A stretch of DNA of 64,000 nucleotides from Ruegeria sp. AD91A (GTDB lineage Bacteria > Pseudomonadota > Alphaproteobacteria > Rhodobacterales > Rhodobacteraceae). A model generated the notes under the pieces. The model did not search any database and was not told the DNA's origin. It saw only the letters and a program-made list of their open reading frames with translations. Position numbers and translations under genes: made by a program. Shown here piece by piece: positions 17,875 through 25,716 of this stretch (positions within the stretch are counted from its first letter, which is position 1; every line of letters starts with the position of its first letter). The stretch spans positions 434,001-498,000 of the forward strand of contig NZ_CP031946.1 of NCBI RefSeq assembly GCF_003443535.1. The letters are read 5' to 3'.

Positions 17875-18992
17875 CTGTTCTGACCGGCGGTTTCCTGTAT
17901 CTTGAACACCGTATCTAGGACCAGAGCGGCAGGGTCAAGGTTGACAGCCTGACCATGTCGCGCCCGGGCTGTGATCGTCGCGGCGACCTCGGCCCAGCGA
18001 CGGGCTTGATCCGGCGATGCTGACAGACGCGCCAGTGTTTCACTCTCGTTGGGGGCGGCTTCAGGAACCGGTGGTGTGCCTGTTGCCCCGGTCAGGGCCA
18101 GCCGTGACAGAGCAACGTCGATCAATGTTAGCAAAAGTTCAAACCGGTCTGCCGCGCCGCGCTGCGCCGCCGCTTCGGCCAAAGCCAGCGCGCGCTGGCG
18201 GTCCATACGGGGCAGGGTGCCCAGTATGGCGATCAGTTCGGCATAGATGTCCAGACCACCCAGATTGATCAAACGCTCGGCGTCTCCGACTGAACCCGCC
18301 GCAAGCGCAGCAAGGTGTTCAGTCTGAGCGGGAATTTCGGTTTCCGTTTGTGAAAGGGCGGCTTGCATGTCTTGCGCGTTCAGCGGGCCGAGGCGCAGCG
18401 TGCGACAGCGCGAACGGATGGTTGGCAACAGGCGCGAGGGTTGGTGTGACACCAACAAAAGGGTGGTGCGCGCAGGCGGCTCTTCCAGCATTTTCAGCAA
18501 CGCGTTGGCAGCGCTGACGTTCATTTCGTCCGCTGAATCCACGATCACGACGCGGCGGCCGCCGTCAGCAGAGGACAGGCCAAAAAACTTCCCGAGCTTG
18601 CGGATGTCATCCACGACGATCTCACTGCGCAGCCGTCCCTGATCGTTCAGCGATCTGGCTATCGCTGCCAAACCCGGTTCTGCCCCGGCCTGAATGCGAT
18701 GGGCTACCGGGTGGTCAGGATCAATGTCGAGCGTCTCGGGCGGAGGCGGCGCGCCGAACAACCCGTCATCCTCTGCCGGAGGTGTAGCAAGCAGGAACCG
18801 CGCAATTCGCCAAGCCAGTGTCGCCTTGCCGACACCGCGTGGCCCTGTCAGCAGCCAACCGTGATGCAGACGGTCCGAAGTGTAGGCGGTCAGAAATGCC
18901 TGTTCAGCCGCGTCCTGGCCAAAAAGCCGAACGGTTTCGCGCGGATGTGGTGCACCCGGCACCTGATCCGGGGAAGGGATATCGTCGCTCAT
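17871..18992 (-). CDS. holB: DNA polymerase III subunit delta'
   Basis: The 373-residue clamp-loader subunit has the AAA+ Walker A region GWLLTGPRGVGKATLAWRIA (about residues 44-63), the DSADEMNVSAANALLKMLEEPP segment and the sensor motif SRLLPTIRSRCRTL. It helps load the sliding clamp at the replication fork. Only three bases separate it from the tmk stop, and it overlaps tatD by four. The Walker A lysine is kept, although delta' usually does not hydrolyse ATP. Confidence 0.92.
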   Translation of the reverse strand: MSDDIPSPDQVPGAPHPRETVRLFGQDAAEQAFLTAYTSDRLHHGWLLTGPRGVGKATLAWRIARFLLATPPAEDDGLFGAPPPPETLDIDPDHPVAHRIQAGAEPGLAAIARSLNDQGRLRSEIVVDDIRKLGKFFGLSSADGGRRVVIVDSADEMNVSAANALLKMLEEPPARTTLLLVSHQPSRLLPTIRSRCRTLRLGPLNAQDMQAALSQTETEIPAQTEHLAALAAGSVGDAERLINLGGLDIYAELIAILGTLPRMDRQRALALAEAAAQRGAADRFELLLTLIDVALSRLALTGATGTPPVPEAAPNESETLARLSASPDQARRWAEVAATITARARHGQAVNLDPAALVLDTVFKIQETAGQNR

Positions 18993-18995
18993 CGT

Positions 18996-19622
18996 CTACC
19001 GCAGTGCTGCCTGAACGATTTCTGTAACATCCTGCGCCACGCTGTCCATGTCCCTGTTGCCATCCACGATGTGAAACCTGTCCGGGAATTCATCGGCCAG
19101 CGCCAGAAAGCCGGCGCGCATCTTCTTTTGCAATTCCGGGCCAAAGTCCTCGAAACGTTCTTCGGTGCCTTGTCGCCCCTTGGCGCGTGCCAGGCCCGTT
19201 TCAGGGTCCATGTCGATCAGCAGCGTCATATCCGGTTCGCGCCCGATCATCATGCTGTGCAATTGATCCACGAGATTTCGCAGGTCGCCCCGGGACAAGC
19301 CCTGGTACATACGTGTGCTGTCTGCAAAGCGGTCGCAGATCACGACCTTCCCTGCTGCCAGCGCGGGTTCGATGGTACGCTCCAGATGGTCGCGACGGGC
19401 CGCGGTGAACAGCAGAATCTCGGTTTCGGCCGACCAGCGATCCGGGTCGCCTTCCAAAACCAGGCTGCGAATTTCCTCGGCCCCCGCAGAGCCGCCGGGT
19501 TCGCGCGTCAGTACCACCTCGTGACCCTGCGCACGCAGATGTTCCGCCAGCATCCGCGCCTGGGTTGACTTGCCTGAACCGTCAATGCCTTCGAAGGTCA
19601 GAAATAACCCCGCTTTCGTCAC
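18996..19622 (-). CDS. tmk: Thymidylate kinase
   Basis: The 208-residue enzyme phosphorylates dTMP to dTDP. It has the P-loop FEGIDGSGKSTQA, the dTMP-binding LTREPGGSAGAEEIR and the CDRFADSTRMYQG motif, and is of normal length. The start overlaps the carboxypeptidase gene stop by four bases, so it is translationally coupled to the upstream gene in a minus-strand operon. Confidence 0.95.
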   Translation of the reverse strand: MTKAGLFLTFEGIDGSGKSTQARMLAEHLRAQGHEVVLTREPGGSAGAEEIRSLVLEGDPDRWSAETEILLFTAARRDHLERTIEPALAAGKVVICDRFADSTRMYQGLSRGDLRNLVDQLHSMMIGREPDMTLLIDMDPETGLARAKGRQGTEERFEDFGPELQKKMRAGFLALADEFPDRFHIVDGNRDMDSVAQDVTEIVQAALR

Positions 19623-20785
19623 ATCGACTCCAGCGGGTTGTTGATCACGTCTTTCAATACGATACTGCCAACAGTCAGCATACGTACCAAAAAACCGCCG
19701 ATCGCAACATCTTCAGCTGCCACCAGCGGTCGCCGGATTTCCGGCAGACCTTCGGGTTTGATCACCAGTTCGGCGAGTTGCTGGCCTTTCTTGACGGGCG
19801 CATTGATCGGGCCCTCATAGACCACTTCGGCCTCGACATTCTGTGTGCCCAGAACCGGGAACAGCACGTTCAGATCACCATCGGGGACAAGCCCCACGGT
19901 CTTTTTCTCGCCCATCCATAGTTTGGCTTCGGCTATCGGCGTTTCCGCGTTGGCAACTGTCCTCTCGACAAAATTTCGAAACGACCAGTTAACCACGGCT
20001 TCAGCCTCCTCTGCCCGCTGGCCGGTGCTGTCGAGACCCGTCAGCACAAAGATCACCCGCCTGTCACCTTGTTTGGCGGACCCGACAAGGCCATAGCCCG
20101 CTTCTTGCGTGTGGCCGGTTTTCAGACCATCCGCACCGATATCAAGTCGCAGCAACGGGTTGCGGTTACGGGCATTGGACGGTGCGCGGCCATCGAACTC
20201 GAAAACCTCTTCGGCGAATAGAGGGTAGTATTCTGGAAAGTCGGAGATCAGGCGATCCGCAAGAACGGCCAGATCATGAACCGACATCATATGCCCAGCG
20301 GCGGGCCAACCGTTTGAATTTGCGAAGTTCGAATTGTTCATGCCCATTTGCTTGGCTCGCTGGGTCATGTATCGCGCAAACCCCGCCTCGGTGCCATCCG
20401 GGCTGAGCGCTTCGGCGATGACGACGCAGGCATCATTGCCCGACAAAACAATAATGCCGCGCAGCAGATCCTCGACACGAACGCGATCTTGCGTGTTCAG
20501 GAACATGGTCGATCCGCCATAGCTCATCGCGTGTTCTGAAACGGGCAGAGTTTCGTCCAGCGTCAAGCGTCCGTCCCGCAACGCTTCGAACGCGACGTAA
20601 AGCGTCATGAGCTTGGACATCGACGCGGGCGGCAACGGCTGGTCGGCCTCTTTCGACAGCAGTACGGTACCGGTGGTTTGGTCGATCACATATGCCGCAC
20701 GGGCAGATGTATCAAAAGCCTGGGCAGGTATCGCCAGAACGGCAAACCCGAAAGCCAGAACGGATGTTCGCATTGAGGATAGCAT
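19619..20785 (-). CDS. D-alanyl-D-alanine carboxypeptidase (PBP5/6 family)
   Basis: The 388-residue penicillin-binding protein trims peptidoglycan stem peptides in the periplasm. A signal peptide (about residues 1-23, ending AQA) is followed by the catalytic triad motifs SMSK (SxxK), SGN (in VLSGNDAC) and KTG (in DGLKTGHTQEAGYG). The C-terminal PBP5-type domain with a hydrophobic tail follows. It is 16 bases downstream of the SPOR lipoprotein gene and overlaps tmk by four, linking envelope and replication genes. Confidence 0.93.
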   Translation of the reverse strand: MLSSMRTSVLAFGFAVLAIPAQAFDTSARAAYVIDQTTGTVLLSKEADQPLPPASMSKLMTLYVAFEALRDGRLTLDETLPVSEHAMSYGGSTMFLNTQDRVRVEDLLRGIIVLSGNDACVVIAEALSPDGTEAGFARYMTQRAKQMGMNNSNFANSNGWPAAGHMMSVHDLAVLADRLISDFPEYYPLFAEEVFEFDGRAPSNARNRNPLLRLDIGADGLKTGHTQEAGYGLVGSAKQGDRRVIFVLTGLDSTGQRAEEAEAVVNWSFRNFVERTVANAETPIAEAKLWMGEKKTVGLVPDGDLNVLFPVLGTQNVEAEVVYEGPINAPVKKGQQLAELVIKPEGLPEIRRPLVAAEDVAIGGFLVRMLTVGSIVLKDVINNPLESM

Positions 20786-20801
20786 GTTACGACTCCCTGA
20801 A

Positions 20802-22100
20802 TTAGTCGGTTACCGTGAACGCGTCTTTGAAGCCAAGGTCTTTCACGTCCTTTTGAAAGGCTTTTCGCTCGGCCCGGGTTGCGGCGGGGCCAACCAACAC
20901 TCGCCAGACAGTACTATTTGCTGTTTTCAATTCCCGTACAACTGTGGGCATGCCGTTCCGACGCACTTTTTGGGCGGCTGACTTGGCGTTAGCCTCGACG
21001 CTGAAGGTTCCGATCTGAACAAACGGTTTGCTCAGAGGTGTCGCCGACGTTGTGGCGGCTGCGACAGGAGTGGCTTCTGACGCATCAATTGCGGCTGCGG
21101 CCCCCTCTACCGGATCCAGTGGCGTTTCGGTGATCGCGGCGGGGTCTTTCTTTTGCCACCATTTCCGTTTGGCAGGTGGCTCAGCTGGGGGCGTGACCGG
21201 TGCATCCGACAAAGAGGGTGACACCACGGCTTCGGCGGCTTCGGCGGCTACGTCTGCGCTGTCAGTCGCCGTATCAGCCGCGGCCACAGCAGTTCCCGCG
21301 GCAGCAGCTGCGGGGGCTTTCTTCTGCCACCATTTCCGCTTGGCTGGTTTTTCGGCAGGTGTGTCGACCTGATCGTCCGTAGAAGTGGGCGTCTCGGCGT
21401 CTTCGCTTGCGGTCTCGGCGTTTTCAGCCGTTTCATCCGATGCACTGTCAGTCCCCGCTGCAACCGCAGCCGTACCAGCCGCAGCAACGGCAGGTTCCTT
21501 CTTTTGCCACCATTTTCGTTTGGCCGGTTTTTCCGAGTCTGTAGAAGCTTGAGTGTCGGAAGCTCCATCAGCAGCCGCGGCGGTGGTTTCCGCTGCCGAT
21601 TCTTCTGCCTCCGGCGCATCCTCCGGCGATGGTTCTTCCAGCTTTTCCCGGCGCAGTGCGACGACGCTGACTTTTGTCGGCGCGCCCGCAAGCATTCCGA
21701 GCTCTTTCGCAGCAGCGGACGAGACCTGAAGCGCGGGTCCGGGCAGATCGCGCTCGCGCCGGAACAGGGCGCCAGTCACGGATTTGTTGTTAGAGGTGTT
21801 TCTGATCACGACACGCTCAGGTTGTGAAACGTCCGGGTGAGCAACCCAAACCCCGCCAAGGGACGGGCGGCCATCCCAAAGCCCTGCTTCGGTTGTCTGA
21901 AAAACCTCAGGGGCTTCGACATCACGCTTAGAGCTGGTGGTCACGTCGGGCAGGAGTTCTGTTTTCCCCGAATTTTCTTCCGGTTTCTCAGCCGATTCAG
22001 AAGTTGAAAAAGCCTCTTCGCATCCGGCCAGTATCGTCAAAGTCAACGCCAGATACGCCAGCCGTTTCGGCCCCGGGCGTGTCTCGATCGCTCGCTTCAT
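20802..22100 (-). CDS. SPOR-domain lipoprotein, RlpA-like, with three KRKWWQKK repeats
   Basis: The 432-residue protein has a lipoprotein signal with lipobox LAGC (Cys27). Residues about 90-150 look like a divergent RlpA double-psi barrel (ERVVIRNTSNNKSVTGALF, then VSSAAAKELGM), and the C-terminal about 355-432 is a SPOR domain that binds septal peptidoglycan lacking stem peptides. Between them an Ala/Glu/Thr-rich linker carries three copies of PAKRKWWQKK at about 192, 252 and 309, spaced about 60 residues. It is likely an envelope or division protein, the first gene of the operon with the carboxypeptidase and tmk. Confidence 0.85.
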   Translation of the reverse strand: MKRAIETRPGPKRLAYLALTLTILAGCEEAFSTSESAEKPEENSGKTELLPDVTTSSKRDVEAPEVFQTTEAGLWDGRPSLGGVWVAHPDVSQPERVVIRNTSNNKSVTGALFRRERDLPGPALQVSSAAAKELGMLAGAPTKVSVVALRREKLEEPSPEDAPEAEESAAETTAAAADGASDTQASTDSEKPAKRKWWQKKEPAVAAAGTAAVAAGTDSASDETAENAETASEDAETPTSTDDQVDTPAEKPAKRKWWQKKAPAAAAAGTAVAAADTATDSADVAAEAAEAVVSPSLSDAPVTPPAEPPAKRKWWQKKDPAAITETPLDPVEGAAAAIDASEATPVAAATTSATPLSKPFVQIGTFSVEANAKSAAQKVRRNGMPTVVRELKTANSTVWRVLVGPAATRAERKAFQKDVKDLGFKDAFTVTD

Positions 22101-22302
22101 CTGCTTATCCCTTGCCTGAAGGGGTTTCGTTTTCCGAACCCCGCTGCCGGTCTGCCGGTTCTGTATGCCAGCCTGTTACGGTCTTTCGAACGGATCATAA
22201 CGTGGCTGAAGTGTCATGGAAAGACCGCTGCACAGGCTTCGGCAAGATTTCCCGATTTCGGCTTGCCTCTGGTCGAACTTCGCCTTAGACCCTGCTGTCG
22301 AC

Positions 22303-22392
22303 GGGGAGGTGGCAGAGTGGTCGAATGCGGCGGTCTTGAAAACCGTTGAACGTGAGAGCGTTCCCAGGGTTCGAATCCCTGTCTCCCCGCCA
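22303..22392 (+). tRNA. tRNA-Ser (anticodon TGA)
   Basis: A 90-base class II tRNA. The acceptor stem is GGGGAGG paired with tctcccc (one G-T pair), followed by discriminator G and encoded CCA at 22390-22392. The anticodon loop is cttgaaa, giving anticodon TGA. There is a long variable arm and the T-arm carries ggttcgaatcc. An integrated element begins immediately after it, so its 3' end is the likely attachment site. Confidence 0.96.
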
Positions 22393-22439
22393 CTTATCAA
22401 CCACTAAGCTGATTGCAGCTAGGTCGAGCGGTCACCACC

Positions 22440-22460
22440 ATTTGCGTTTCATTTGCGTTT
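22440..22460 (+). repeat. Tandem 10-base repeat, candidate integrase arm-type sites
   Basis: The 10-mer atttgcgttt occurs at 22440-22449 and 22451-22460, one base apart, about 50 bases after the tRNA-Ser 3' end. Short direct repeats at this distance from an attachment core are typical of arm sites bound by tyrosine integrases. Binding is inferred from position only. Confidence 0.4.
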
Positions 22461-22473
22461 GGAGGTTCAAGGT

Positions 22474-23004
22474 ATGCCCGATAAGCCGAAAATGAACTTG
22501 CCTGAACTTGTCCATGGTGACTCTCAGGACTACGACACTATGGCAGCGTCATACCTGTTAGCTGCTGAATACCTTTGGAAAAAAGAAAAGGATGAACAAT
22601 TCCCTTTAGTCGCACCTGCGACACAGTTAGTTTGTATCGGTCTAGAATTGTTTTTGAAGGCGAGACTGCTGGAAAGTGGCCTGACACACGATGATCTTCG
22701 CAAGAATTATGGCCATAACATCTATAAAATGTGGATGCTGCCACAGTTTGAAGTCATGCGACGCAACGCACAGGCCATCGCTTTGGCTTGCGTTGAAGTT
22801 AAAAAGTCAGAGTTTTCCGATCCAAATGTTTACACATTGGACTGGACGATAAAATATCTAGATCGGTTGTATGGTGGATCGACAAATCAGGCGCTTCGCT
22901 ACCCGAAGGGTAAAACAGAAGTGCCTTATGTTCAGCCGTTATTGTGGGTGGTTTATGAATTGTTGAACAATCCGGATTGGCGTTCTTGGACATCTTCGAA
23001 CTAA
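22474..23004 (+). CDS. HEPN-like protein next to tRNA-Ser
   Basis: A 176-residue soluble protein. The segment TQLVCIGLELFLKARLLES followed by LRKNYGHNIYKMW resembles the two-helix core of HEPN domains, and RKNYGH fits the Rx4H motif of HEPN ribonucleases, though the residue after Arg is Lys rather than the usual polar Asn/Asp/His. HEPN RNases act in toxin-antitoxin and antiphage systems. The ATG at 22474 has ggagg eight bases upstream. No partner nucleotidyltransferase is adjacent. It is cargo at the tRNA-proximal end of the integrated element. The family call is tentative. Confidence 0.55.
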   Translation: MPDKPKMNLPELVHGDSQDYDTMAASYLLAAEYLWKKEKDEQFPLVAPATQLVCIGLELFLKARLLESGLTHDDLRKNYGHNIYKMWMLPQFEVMRRNAQAIALACVEVKKSEFSDPNVYTLDWTIKYLDRLYGGSTNQALRYPKGKTEVPYVQPLLWVVYELLNNPDWRSWTSSN

Positions 23005-23013
23005 ACCGAACAT

Positions 23014-23091
23014 TCACAACAACGCACCCTTTAATGCCTCAGCAGCTTTGCGGTCATCGTCGTCATCAATCGTGACGTACCCTTGTGTGCT
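23014..23091 (-). pseudogene. Remnant: last 25 codons of a second tyrosine integrase
   Basis: Read on the minus strand, this stretch encodes 25 residues and a TGA stop that match the C terminus of the integrase at 23437 with one change (Val to Ile), including the catalytic STQGY tyrosine. Many third codon positions differ, so it is a tail from a related but distinct integrase, not a recent duplicate. It stops exactly at the edge of the small membrane-protein gene. It records replacement or stacking of related elements at this tRNA. Confidence 0.8.
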
Positions 23092-23440
23092 ACATAATGA
23101 ACGTTTCATAGATCATTATCGACGCAATCATACTTCCAAAAATGGTAATACCTAGCCACCAGAAGAACGTGAACCACTGCTCTACACTGCGAATTGCAAT
23201 CGCCAGCCCAAACTTCTCACCTTGACGTGTCAGCAAGTATTTCAAGCCTTTATAGGTCCAAACAAAATAGCCTATTGTGACGCAAAAAAGCACTGTTCCT
23301 AAAAGAAGCCACATGATTGGAACAAAGATTGCTACCCAAAGCGGCCAATCCAAATAAGGCATGGTTTCCACGGCTTCAAGGTCATCTTTGATGCTGCCCC
23401 ACCAACGGCCAATTGCATACGTTATGTCGCGGATACTCAT
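23090..23440 (-). CDS. Small membrane protein downstream of the integrase
   Basis: A 116-residue protein with two to three hydrophobic spans (LWVAIFVPIMWLLLGTVLFCVTIGYFV and FFWWLGITIFGSMIASIMIYETF). No family is recognised. It starts within the integrase stop (ATGA overlap), so it is translationally coupled to it, and its stop falls at the junction with the foreign integrase tail. Role unknown; accessory proteins for defence or superinfection exclusion often look like this, but nothing here proves it. Confidence 0.65.
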   Translation of the reverse strand: MSIRDITYAIGRWWGSIKDDLEAVETMPYLDWPLWVAIFVPIMWLLLGTVLFCVTIGYFVWTYKGLKYLLTRQGEKFGLAIAIRSVEQWFTFFWWLGITIFGSMIASIMIYETFIM

Positions 23441-24573
23441 AGCAACGCACCCTTCAACGCTTCAGCAGCCTTGCGGTCGTCATCGTCATCAACCGTCACG
23501 TAACCTTGCGTACTTCGAATGTCGGCATGACCGGCCCGTGATCGGATCGTAAGGCTATCGACGCCAGCCTTGTGCAGTTGCGTGATGTTGAAATGCCGGG
23601 TGCCATGCAGGGGCAGGACATCGGCCCCAACACCAGCCGCGTCACGTATCCGTTGCGCCGTCTTGGTGACCATTTCAAGATCCAGCACTTCCCCCAGCGG
23701 TGACGCAAACACCAGATCATTGTCAGCCCAACCGGTACCAGCCCGAAGACGCCACGCGGCGACCCGCTTGCGTTGCGCACGTAACATGTCGGCGGTCGGG
23801 TCCAGCATTGAAACGCGACGGATGCCGGCGTCACTCTTAGGTTCCTTAAAGAACACTTTCCGACCGTTGGGCTGGGTGGCCGCTCGGGTGATGCTGACCG
23901 TCATGGTGTCAAAGTCCACATCCGACCAACGCAGGGCCAGCAACTCGCCACGACGCAGCCCCAGATGCGCACCGAGACGGATGATGTTTGCGATCTGACC
24001 ATAAACCGCCTGTGACGCGTCTGCGGCGTCCAGAATAGCCTGCAACTCACTCATGGTCGGGGCGCGTTTGGTCCGGTCCTTCAGGCCGCGCGGTGGCTCG
24101 ACTCCATCGACCGGGTTGTGCAGCACTTCCCGCTTGCGGACCATCGCCCGGTAGAATGCCCGAAGGACACTGCGATAATGGTTGAGTGTTCGGGGGCTGG
24201 GTGTCCGTCCGGTCGGTGTCTCACCTGCGGCCAGCTTTGCAAACGCCCGGTCCAGATCAGCGGGGGTGATATTCTTGTAACTACCATCACCCAGCAGGTT
24301 GCCCCATGCCGTCAACTTTTCACGGTGCCCGGTGGCCGTCTTGGCGCTGATATGTCCCAACGCCAGCCGATCATCGATCCAAGCCTGTGAGCGGGCCGAC
24401 AGGCTGTCTTTACCGGTCCCGTGCCGTGTCGTCTCTACATGGTGCTTGTGGGCTATTGCTTCCTGCTCACTGGTAAAGGTCCGACTGTCGCGCACGGTCT
24501 TACCGTTGCGGTCGCGCCCTGCGGACCATTGGACCGTCCAGCGGCCCGATGAGGGTTGATAGATACTCGCCAT
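23437..24573 (-). CDS. int: Tyrosine-type site-specific integrase
   Basis: The 378-residue recombinase has an N-terminal AP2-like DNA-binding part (IYQPSSGRWTVQWSAGRDRNGKTV), a core-binding SAM-like domain (about 60-160) and the catalytic domain with Arg in LGLRRGELLALRW, HGTRH, GHADIRS and Tyr in STQGYV. All the R-H-R-H-Y residues appear present. It probably integrates the element into the adjacent tRNA-Ser. It is transcribed toward the tRNA, directly downstream of the zinc-finger gene (one base gap) and coupled to a small membrane protein. Confidence 0.93.
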   Translation of the reverse strand: MASIYQPSSGRWTVQWSAGRDRNGKTVRDSRTFTSEQEAIAHKHHVETTRHGTGKDSLSARSQAWIDDRLALGHISAKTATGHREKLTAWGNLLGDGSYKNITPADLDRAFAKLAAGETPTGRTPSPRTLNHYRSVLRAFYRAMVRKREVLHNPVDGVEPPRGLKDRTKRAPTMSELQAILDAADASQAVYGQIANIIRLGAHLGLRRGELLALRWSDVDFDTMTVSITRAATQPNGRKVFFKEPKSDAGIRRVSMLDPTADMLRAQRKRVAAWRLRAGTGWADNDLVFASPLGEVLDLEMVTKTAQRIRDAAGVGADVLPLHGTRHFNITQLHKAGVDSLTIRSRAGHADIRSTQGYVTVDDDDDRKAAEALKGALL

Positions 24574-24574
24574 G

Positions 24575-24985
24575 TTATTTGCTCCTGTGTGCCGCTACCC
24601 GGCAATTGTTGCTGCAATACCGGGCCACGCGACCCTTCCCCGGCAGCATGAGGGTGCCGCACGTGCCGCAGATCGCCAGCGGACGCCGCTCTGACCATGC
24701 CAGTGTCAGTGCAATGGCAATGTGCGTATGTGATCCGCCCCAAAGCGTGACGGACCCGAAGCGACCGCCATCCGCATCCAGAGTGAAGACACAATGGTGC
24801 GCTGTGTCCTTGCTACTGGCGGCGACCGTGATGGCCTGTGCGATTGCTTGCGCCACGTCTGGGTCGATTCGTGTGTTCGGTTGGCGCTGTCCGTCGCTAC
24901 CTGGTAGCTGCCAAGCGGCATCCAGAAAGTCGGTCAACCAGTCCGGTGCGGTCCTTAATTCGGTCGGTGTCGCAAGTTTTTGCAT
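24575..24985 (-). CDS. CGNR-like zinc-finger protein
   Basis: About 136 residues from the ATG at 24985, which has gagagg upstream; an opening further upstream (25042) is less likely. The C terminus has CGTCGTLMLPGKGRVARYC followed by SNNCRVAAHR, the four-cysteine CGNR-type finger found in predicted transcriptional regulators. The N-terminal half carries no known motif. It abuts the integrase and is probably its co-transcribed regulator within the element. Confidence 0.75.
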   Translation of the reverse strand: MQKLATPTELRTAPDWLTDFLDAAWQLPGSDGQRQPNTRIDPDVAQAIAQAITVAASSKDTAHHCVFTLDADGGRFGSVTLWGGSHTHIAIALTLAWSERRPLAICGTCGTLMLPGKGRVARYCSNNCRVAAHRSK

Positions 24986-25059
24986 GGAACCTCTCAATTC
25001 AGTCAACGTGGTCAACTTAGAGGGATTGACAGGACATAACAAGACGAGTCGTTAATGTG

Positions 25060-25086
25060 CAGTAACGGCAAAGACCGTGTTTACTG
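25060..25086. promoter_or_regulatory. Inverted repeat in the divergent control region of the integrase and excisionase genes
   Basis: The arms cagtaa (25060-25065) and ttactg (25081-25086) form an inverted repeat between the minus-strand zinc-finger/integrase unit and the plus-strand excisionase-like gene. A ttgaca box lies at 25026-25031. It is a plausible operator for a switch between integration and excision; no regulator was matched to it. Confidence 0.4.
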
Positions 25087-25104
25087 TAACGAAGGGGTAA
25101 AGAT

Positions 25105-25311
25105 ATGGAAGAACCCAAAACTACATTGATGCGTCCACTGGCCGATCTGGCTGAACCGCTGGATGTCACCAAGGCGGCGATCTATGCCGCTGCGCACAAA
25201 GGCTACATCAAGTTTGTCCCGGTCGGGTCCAGCATGAAGATCAGCCAAGAGACCTACGAATACCACCTGAAGAACGGATACGGGCCGTCCGTGCCGTCGA
25301 TTGCAGCCTAA
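25105..25311 (+). CDS. Excisionase-like/AlpA-like small DNA-binding protein
   Basis: The 68-residue protein contains a winged-helix-like motif: DLAEPLDVTKAAIYAAAHKG followed by the wing residues FVPVGSSMKISQETYEYHL. Such small MerR/AlpA-type proteins act as recombination directionality factors or activators in integrative elements and phage satellites. A gaaggggtaaag ribosome-binding site lies upstream. It is divergent from int and is the first gene of a rightward unit leading to the DUF3987 ATPase. Confidence 0.65.
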   Translation: MEEPKTTLMRPLADLAEPLDVTKAAIYAAAHKGYIKFVPVGSSMKISQETYEYHLKNGYGPSVPSIAA

Positions 25312-25370
25312 CCAGTTTCATCGCGGTAATCCCGGCCTGCCAGTCACGGGCAACGGTTTGCGATGAAAAA

Positions 25371-25397
25371 ACCCCCCGGCTGTGCTGGCCGGGGGGC
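25371..25397 (-). terminator. Strong GC hairpin, terminator-like on the minus strand
   Basis: The arms ccccccggc (25372-25380) and gccgggggg (25388-25396) form a perfect nine-base-pair stem with a seven-base loop. On the minus strand it is followed by six T; on the plus strand no T run follows. It may stop antisense transcription into the excisionase region, or act as a structured leader for the next gene 38 bases downstream. Confidence 0.55.
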
Positions 25398-25434
25398 GAA
25401 TAAACCCTCTCACAACACGAAAGAGGAACGTGAC

Positions 25435-25716
25435 ATGAATCATAATAACGCAACGGGGTCGGAAATGAAAATTCGCTGGATACGACTGTTCACCTCAGGT
25501 CTGGGTATGCCGAACGACGGCCTGCCAGACTTTGGCGATTTTGTCGGCACTGTCGATGCCAATGACATCAAGAGTATTTTCCCCTGTCCCAAGAGTAATG
25601 AACACCTGTTCGTGCTGGTGGAAGGCCGGGAGGATAACGGAACCGTGGCCCGTGACATAGTTCTGAAGACCGACCTGTTTGCGATCTTTCCTGATCTGGC
25701 CGTCACGTTTCCATGA
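25435..25716 (+). CDS. Small protein of unknown function in the integrated element
   Basis: A 93-residue protein from the ATG at 25435, preceded by aaagaggaacgtgac. It contains IRWIRLFTSGLGMPNDGLPDFG and ends LFAIFPDLAVTFP; no family is recognised. Its stop overlaps the DUF3987 gene start by four bases (ATGA), so the two are coupled and probably work together. Confidence 0.6.
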   Translation: MNHNNATGSEMKIRWIRLFTSGLGMPNDGLPDFGDFVGTVDANDIKSIFPCPKSNEHLFVLVEGREDNGTVARDIVLKTDLFAIFPDLAVTFP

